From assembly GCA_030630585.1 (NCBI GenBank), contig DAOVMU010000051.1, forward strand, positions 1 through 8,839: DNA of 8,839 nt, given 5' to 3'. Origin of the DNA: Candidatus Bathyarchaeota archaeon. Its GTDB lineage: Archaea; Thermoproteota; Bathyarchaeia; Bathyarchaeales; Bathycorpusculaceae. The notes under the pieces were generated by a model, which was given only the letters and a program-made list of their open reading frames with translations, was not told the DNA's origin and did no database searches. Shown here in pieces: positions 5,400 to 8,839 of the stretch. Position 1 is the stretch's first letter. Each line of letters starts with the position of its first letter. The translations under genes and the position numbers were made by a program.

Positions 5400-6496
5400 A
5401 TGTTTCCTATTCTTATGTTTTTCAGGTGTTTTCCTGCTGCTTTTTGGCTTTCCATTGCCTGTTTTCTGGTTGTTGTGGGCAAGTCTTTCATAACGTAGCA
5501 TGGGTAAAAAGACAAGAGCGTGTACGGAATATTCGGGTCAACCTCACCTATGAACTTGGCGATGTTTTCAACCTCTTCCGCATCTATGTAGCCGGGAACA
5601 AGCAGAGTGCTGGCGGAAAGCACTGGCAATTCGGGTCGCTGTTTATAGAATGTTTCCCCTATAATTTTGAAAGTCTCAAGCGAAGGCTTGTTTGATACTC
5701 CGCATAAGGCGACGTTCAATTCTTCACTCCAAGCCTTCAAGTCAAATTTAATGTTGCCGCCGCTTTCCAAAGCGTATTCTGCAGCTTTTTCCGCCAATTT
5801 AGGATTCATATATCCGTTAGTCTCCCAGCAAACTCGTAAAATACGGTTTTCAGCCTTGGCTCTTTCTAAGGCTATGCGGCTTACTTCTAGTGAATGCGGC
5901 ATTTGCGGTGAAGGATCGCCGCCGAAATAGCATATGCAAGAAACGTGTTTATCCACTTTTTCTGCTAAAGCTTGGGCACTCATAACTGGCTTGTGTTTAG
6001 CAGACATGCTGCGGTAATGCCAATTCTGACAGTAAAGGCAATCGTAACTGCAGGCTCCGTAAAAAACCGCTAAATTAGCATAGCCATATTCAGCTTCAGG
6101 ATTATAGGCATACTTGGGATAGCCCTTTCCAGTGCATCCGGGACAAAACCACCAACCGACACAATTGGTTGGCAAATCATCATAATACCATTCTAAAATG
6201 CCTTTCTCTGCAGTGCCTCCGAAACGAACCAAACGTCCATCAAAGTTCCAAACAAGCCCGCAATAACCACAGTTGTCAACGCTAATCATGCAATTGTTAG
6301 AACAAACTCCACAAAGCAGTCCACCAGCATCCCGAGGTGGCTCAGAAGGCAAACCAAAAACAGCGCGACTCTCCGCGTGTACCCGCCTCGTAACCTTAAG
6401 AGCTTGTTCAGGCTTGTCTCTGATGCACTTTAAACAAACACCCAAGCTGTCTGAGATTGTGGCGGCTTTTCTGCCGCAGATCAAACATTTCCCCAT
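5384..6496 (-). CDS. Cysteine-rich radical SAM enzyme (PflA-like, COG1180 type)
   Basis: 370 residues. The radical SAM cluster motif is C149-S-Y-D-C153-L-Y-C156, followed by QNW. GGDPSP (192-197, the GGEP-type SAM motif), CWETNGY (223-229) and KFDLKAW (250-256) match the branch of pyruvate formate-lyase activating enzyme relatives that includes the AmmeMemoRadiSam enzymes. Ahead of the core lie three more cysteine groups: C4/C7 with C21/C24 (zinc-ribbon-like), C62/C65/C69 with C76/C79, and C112/C118/C121. These could bind zinc or extra Fe-S clusters. The substrate is unknown; a glycyl-radical partner is not seen in the window. The start ATG at 6496 has GGAG about 9 bases upstream. The gene follows two ubiquitin-like carrier genes on the same strand after 81 bases that contain an inverted repeat and a TATA-like box, so it may have its own promoter as well as readthrough. 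Confidence 0.88.
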   Translation of the reverse strand: MGKCLICGRKAATISDSLGVCLKCIRDKPEQALKVTRRVHAESRAVFGLPSEPPRDAGGLLCGVCSNNCMISVDNCGYCGLVWNFDGRLVRFGGTAEKGILEWYYDDLPTNCVGWWFCPGCTGKGYPKYAYNPEAEYGYANLAVFYGACSYDCLYCQNWHYRSMSAKHKPVMSAQALAEKVDKHVSCICYFGGDPSPQMPHSLEVSRIALERAKAENRILRVCWETNGYMNPKLAEKAAEYALESGGNIKFDLKAWSEELNVALCGVSNKPSLETFKIIGETFYKQRPELPVLSASTLLVPGYIDAEEVENIAKFIGEVDPNIPYTLLSFYPCYVMKDLPTTTRKQAMESQKAAGKHLKNIRIGNIHLLS

Positions 6497-6532
6497 AAAC
6501 GAGGACTCCTTTGAAACCTAACAAGCCTTCGG

Positions 6533-6568
6533 ATATAACTCTTCTAAACGTTGAGATTCAGTTTAGAA
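6533..6568 (-). promoter_or_regulatory. Inverted repeat and TATA-like box ahead of the radical SAM gene
   Basis: TTCTAAAC at 6542-6549 and GTTTAGAA at 6561-6568 are perfect 8-base arms around an 11-base loop. On the minus strand the repeat is followed at once by AGTTATATCC (6531-6540), a possible TATA box about 40 bases before the ATG at 6496. The repeat may be an operator at this promoter or an RNA hairpin between the carrier and radical SAM genes. Confidence 0.4.
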
Positions 6569-6577
6569 AAAGTGTGG

Positions 6578-6874
6578 CTAACCTCCGCCGACTGGTGGCA
6601 ATATGGCTAAAACGTCACCGTCCGCAAGTTTTGTTTTTAAACCATTAAGTGCAGCTATGCTTCTACCGTTCACAAGTAACAGCAAATAATTTTGAAGTGC
6701 CCCAGTTTTTCTGTCAAAAACGTATTCCTCAAAATCCTTCATATAAAGCTCACTCAACCGCCTTAACACCTTTTCACCAGTGACTTCTTCACAGTCTGAA
6801 AACTCAAGGAACTCCTCTTTTTTCCCAACCAACGCTCGCAACGCTGCAAAGAAACGCACACGCACCCTCAACAA
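6578..6874 (-). CDS. MoaD/SAMP-type ubiquitin-like sulfur carrier protein
   Basis: 98 residues with a beta-grasp pattern: opening strands in VRVRFFAALRALVGKKE (4-20), a central helix (EKVLRRLSELYM, 34-45), LLLLVNGRSIAAL (64-76) and the closing strand KLADGDVLAILPPVGGG (82-98). The LAILPPVGGG end is typical of MoaD and archaeal SAMPs. In this family an E1-like enzyme adenylates the terminal glycine, which then carries sulfur as a thiocarboxylate for molybdopterin or tRNA thiolation, or is conjugated to lysines of target proteins. Which role applies here cannot be seen; the nearby radical SAM enzyme and a tungsten or molybdenum cofactor link are possible. The start is TTG at 6874 (TTG-TTG in tandem), chosen because GGGGAG stands 6 bases upstream. 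It begins 18 bases after the second carrier gene's stop, so the two are one operon. Confidence 0.88.
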   Translation of the reverse strand: MLRVRVRFFAALRALVGKKEEFLEFSDCEEVTGEKVLRRLSELYMKDFEEYVFDRKTGALQNYLLLLVNGRSIAALNGLKTKLADGDVLAILPPVGGG

Positions 6875-6892
6875 CCAAATCTCCCCAACAAT

Positions 6893-7165
6893 TCACCCAC
6901 CAGTATCAGCATATCCAACCAAGACTTCACAATCCGAATTTAACGTTTCACCCCTAATCGTCAAAAGTGTTCTGCCCCCACAAATAAAAACGAAAGCATC
7001 AAGCATTCTCTCACTCACCTCTCCATTACACTTCAGCTTCTCCTTAAACTTGCTCAAAACGTCCTCACACTTGGCATCACCAGAGAAATGAATAATTTCC
7101 ACTTTCCCAGAGGAACCGAAAGACTTCACTAACTCATGACTTAGGTATCGTATCCTGACTTCCAT
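6893..7165 (-). CDS. Second, divergent ubiquitin-like beta-grasp protein ending in Gly-Gly
   Basis: 90 residues. The layout again fits a beta-grasp carrier: strand MEVRIRYLSHELVKSF (1-16), strand VEIIHFSG (22-29), helix CEDVLSKFKEKL (33-44), FVFICGGRTLLTI (58-70) and a closing strand NSDCEVLVGYADTGG (76-90). The last two residues are Gly-Gly, as needed for activation by an E1-like enzyme, but the preceding YADT replaces the usual PPV/PPVA, and there are four cysteines (33, 46, 62, 79). The family link is therefore inferred from length, ending and neighbourhood. The ATG at 7165 is the first start after an in-frame TGA two codons upstream. No ribosome binding site is well placed; a perfect GGTGATC lies about 27 bases upstream. 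A TATA box at 7221-7230 heads the transcript. Confidence 0.7.
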   Translation of the reverse strand: MEVRIRYLSHELVKSFGSSGKVEIIHFSGDAKCEDVLSKFKEKLKCNGEVSERMLDAFVFICGGRTLLTIRGETLNSDCEVLVGYADTGG

Positions 7166-7220
7166 CGTTCATTACACAACTACCTTAGATCACCATACAA
7201 GTTATACTTGGTTTTAACTC

Positions 7221-7230
7221 TATAAAAACT
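7221..7230 (-). promoter_or_regulatory. TATA box of the carrier protein operon
   Basis: Minus-strand AGTTTTTATA lies in the 103-base gap after RNase HI. A start about 25 bases downstream would give a leader of about 35 bases before the ATG at 7165, including the GGTGATC element. Confidence 0.5.
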
Positions 7231-7268
7231 ATCAAGCTAAAACAGCCTGCAAGCTAGACACTCTCATT

Positions 7269-7688
7269 CTATGTAGCCAGAACTTTATCCAGAGTCTGAT
7301 TAGCTAACAAGTCAACCACTTGAATGTAACTGTCCGTCCTCGGAACATGCACGAAAGATACTTTCTGAAACTTCTGCCTCAGCTTGCGGATTTTCAGCCA
7401 CAAAATTTTGAGAGCAGGATTCCTAACCTGGTACTCTCCATTAAGATGCTTCACGACAAGCTCACTGTCCAGATGGCAAATTACTTCTTGATTGGACAGT
7501 TCAGAAGCAAACCTAAGAGCAGATATCAAAGCCTCATACTCAACTTGATTGTTAGTTTTCACCCCTACATATTCAGAGTGTTCCTTCAAGATTCTTGCGT
7601 CTTCAGTCAGAATCATGAAGGCTATAGCTGAAGACCCTGGATTACCTCTTGAAGCACCGTCAGAATACACTTTCAAACGCCTCTTCAT
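7269..7688 (-). CDS. rnhA: Ribonuclease HI (archaeal type 1 RNase H)
   Basis: 139 residues, the size of archaeal single-domain RNase HI, which cuts the RNA strand of RNA-DNA hybrids in the cytoplasm. The four acidic metal ligands are visible: D10 in YSDGASRGNPG, E50 in TNNQVEYEAL, D74 in HLDSELVVKHLNG and D126 in VVDLLANQTLD. VHVPR (113-117) precedes the last ligand, as in relatives where the segment reads VPR..N..AD.LAN. In this protein the spacer is TDSYIQVVDLLAN, so the usual Ala before the final Asp is Val; this seems harmless. ATG at 7688 is chosen because the nuclease fold starts at once; a second ATG 8 bases upstream is out of frame. A TTTATTT box at 7742-7748 on the minus strand may be the promoter. 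Confidence 0.93.
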   Translation of the reverse strand: MKRRLKVYSDGASRGNPGSSAIAFMILTEDARILKEHSEYVGVKTNNQVEYEALISALRFASELSNQEVICHLDSELVVKHLNGEYQVRNPALKILWLKIRKLRQKFQKVSFVHVPRTDSYIQVVDLLANQTLDKVLAT

Positions 7689-7741
7689 TCTTCATCAACC
7701 CTAACAGAGAGAACTAAAGACTTAGTTAATCGCTCAAGCCC

Positions 7742-7748
7742 AAATAAA
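7742..7748 (-). promoter_or_regulatory. Possible TATA box of RNase HI
   Basis: Minus-strand CGTTTATTTG at 7741-7750 is centred 57 bases before the RNase HI start codon, which predicts a leader of about 30 bases. Confidence 0.4.
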
Positions 7749-7770
7749 CGCATGCACCTTTGAAAAATCG

Positions 7771-7791
7771 GAACCGTAAAGAATACGGTTC
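7771..7791 (+). repeat. Perfect 8-bp hairpin just before a GGAGG
   Basis: GAACCGTA (7771-7778) and TACGGTTC (7784-7791) pair fully around the loop AAGAA. GGAGG at 7792-7796 follows at once, with an ATG at 7799-7801 that is closed by TGA six codons later. The hairpin may have controlled translation of the gene whose remains lie behind it, or may be a DNA operator for RNase HI. Confidence 0.5.
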
Positions 7792-7822
7792 GGAGGAAAT
7801 GAAAAAAAGAGATAGATGAGTT

Positions 7823-8001
7823 GATTTTGGAGAAAGGATTTACGAGTCTAAAGATATTCCGAAGTGCGCAACTATTAAACTGTTACGGGGATAGACAAGC
7901 TGCTTGTTGGAAGAATAGTGTTTGCATACGGAGAAGACATGGTGTTCGAAACCGTAGAAGTCAAGAGAAATGTTGAATGTCCTGTTTGCGGCAATTTGTA
8001 G
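7823..8001 (+). pseudogene. Frame-broken C-terminal remnant of a ThiF/MoeB/UbaA-type E1 enzyme
   Basis: From 7823 one frame reads DFGERIYESKDIPKCATIKL then LRG before a TAG at 7892-7894. From 7891 another frame reads IDKLLVGRIVFAYGEDMVFE, then TVEVKRNVECPVCGNL, ending with TAG at 7999-8001. Joined, this is the C-terminal tail of E1-like adenylating enzymes: the helix with '.A(I/L)KLLTG', the strand '(L/I)(V/I).DG..M.F..V(K/E)(V/L).RN' and the closing zinc-binding CPVCG. One lost A in TTA(A)CGGGG around 7885 would restore LLTGID, the family consensus. The catalytic N-terminal part (GxGGxG, DNR, the first CxxC) is missing, since only about 60 residues remain and an in-frame TGA at 7817 lies upstream. 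ThiF/MoeB-type enzymes activate the Gly-Gly ends of ubiquitin-like carriers such as the two encoded nearby on the other strand. Confidence 0.65.
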
Positions 8002-8059
8002 AGAAGACAATTAAGCTGTCTCAGACATTTGCTTGTAGCCATCGAAAAACCACAAACAG

Positions 8060-8077
8060 AAAAAAAGGTTTATATTT
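8060..8077 (+). promoter_or_regulatory. Strong archaeal promoter of the thermosome gene (BRE + TATA)
   Basis: A purine-only run GAAAAAAAGG (8059-8068) as BRE is followed by TTTATATTT (8069-8077). Transcription would start near 8100, leaving a leader of about 30 bases that contains GGAGAGAG (8121-8128). It is the best promoter in the window, in keeping with a highly expressed chaperonin. Confidence 0.7.
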
Positions 8078-8132
8078 CAGTGCATTTCTGCTTATCCAGA
8101 ATTCAATATTTTAGATTAGTGGAGAGAGATGT

Positions 8133-8839
8133 ATGGCGTATCTAACAACAACCGCGTCGGGACAACCAGTCTTAATCCTTAAAGAAGGCACAACAAGAAG
8201 TCGTGGAAGAGAAGCTCAGAGAAACAACATAATGGCAGCCCGCATAATAGGCGAAGTATTAAAGACTACGCTTGGACCACGCGGCATGGATAAAATGCTC
8301 GTAGACAGTTTAGGAGATATAACGATAACCAATGATGGAGCAGCAATCCTGGATGATATGGAAGTGGACCATCCAGCAGGCAAAATGATGGTTGAAGTTG
8401 CAAAAACACAAGACGACATGGTAGGCGATGGAACAACAACTGCCGTAGTCTTTGCAGGAGAACTCCTGAAAAAAGCGGAAGAACTCCTAGACCAGAACAT
8501 CCATCCAACAGTAATAGTAAGCGGCTACCGAAAAGCTGTACAAAAAGCAGTGGAAACCATAAACAACATTGCAACACCAGTAAACATTGAAGATCGTGAA
8601 ACACTTAAAAAAGTTGCTTTAACATCCATGGGAAGCAAAGCTGTAGGCCCAGCAAAGGAAGTACTAGCAGAAATAGCAATAGACGCTGTAAAACAAATAG
8701 TTGAGGAACGCGGACAAAGAAAAATAGCAGACATAGACAACATTCAAATCATAAAAAAAGAGGGAAAAAGCCTAACCGAATCTCAACTTATCAGAGGAGT
8801 AATAATCGACAAAGAACCTGTCCACTCAGGCATGCCCAA
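8133..8839 (+). CDS. Thermosome (group II chaperonin) subunit, N-terminal part, cut by window end
   Basis: 235 codons are present; full-length subunits have about 540-560 residues. Thermosomes form double-ring ATP-driven folding chambers in the cytoplasm. Visible family marks: AARIIGEVLKTTLGPRGMDK (35-54), the ITNDGAAIL segment (65-73), the nucleotide-binding GDGTTT (98-103), NIHPTVIVSGY (122-132) and LTSMGSK (163-169) in the equatorial/intermediate regions, with the apical domain entered at the end (DNIQIIKKEGKS, then GVIIDKEPVHSGMP). The start ATG is at 8133; an ATG four bases earlier (8129) is out of frame and stops after 17 codons. GGAG at 8121-8124 serves as ribosome binding site. Archaea often carry two or three paralogues, so alpha or beta identity cannot be given. 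Confidence 0.96.
   Translation, partial: MAYLTTTASGQPVLILKEGTTRSRGREAQRNNIMAARIIGEVLKTTLGPRGMDKMLVDSLGDITITNDGAAILDDMEVDHPAGKMMVEVAKTQDDMVGDGTTTAVVFAGELLKKAEELLDQNIHPTVIVSGYRKAVQKAVETINNIATPVNIEDRETLKKVALTSMGSKAVGPAKEVLAEIAIDAVKQIVEERGQRKIADIDNIQIIKKEGKSLTESQLIRGVIIDKEPVHSGMP

Noticed and set aside
8216..8743. Minus-strand frames opposite the thermosome gene
   Set aside because: Leu/Ser-rich translations produced by the codon use of the real gene on the plus strand.
1..8839. CRISPR array, tRNA, rRNA, insertion sequence or integrase
   Set aside because: No regularly spaced repeats, tRNA T-arm signature, rRNA-like stretch or transposase/integrase coding was found in reading the window.

Overview
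The window looks like archaeal chromosome of moderate GC content. The translation factor is the archaeal/eukaryotic aIF5B type, the chaperonin is a group II thermosome, several genes have TATA-like boxes about 55-70 bases upstream of the start codon, and several genes start with TTG or GTG behind purine-rich or GGTG-type ribosome binding sites. The gene content would fit a Bathyarchaeia-like or other TACK-group archaeon, but that placement is an inference and no 16S or ribosomal marker is present.

Layout from left to right. (1) The 3' end of a membrane protein gene on + (1-135), then a 213-base spacer with a hairpin and T-tract. (2) A complete aIF5B gene on + (349-2130), without an intein. 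(3) A minus-strand group: an ornithine cyclodeaminase/mu-crystallin family oxidoreductase (2612-3601), followed downstream by a two-helix membrane gene broken by an in-frame TAA (2307-2501) and a 52-residue very basic protein (2142-2300) that converges on aIF5B. (4) Further minus-strand genes: a FUN14-like membrane protein (4717-5124), an unrecognised 171-residue soluble protein (4160-4675) and a 37-residue one-helix protein (3763-3876). (5) A minus-strand group centred on sulfur-carrier chemistry: two tandem ubiquitin-like beta-grasp proteins that both end in Gly-Gly (6893-7165 and 6578-6874), then a cysteine-rich radical SAM enzyme (5384-6496). RNase HI (7269-7688) lies just upstream, apparently with its own promoter. 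(6) A 444-base spacer (7689-8132) that contains a perfect 8-bp hairpin, the frame-broken C-terminal tail of a ThiF/MoeB/UbaA-type E1 activating enzyme on +, and a strong TATA box. (7) The first 235 codons of a thermosome subunit on +, cut by the window edge.

How it fits together: aIF5B and the thermosome are housekeeping genes flanking a more variable, mostly minus-strand block. The most interesting part is the pair of Gly-Gly-terminated ubiquitin-like carriers with a radical SAM enzyme, next to a decayed E1-like tail. This suggests that a fuller activation module once stood here and that the carriers now depend on an E1 elsewhere. The other noteworthy content is a set of very small membrane or basic proteins that automatic gene calling would miss.
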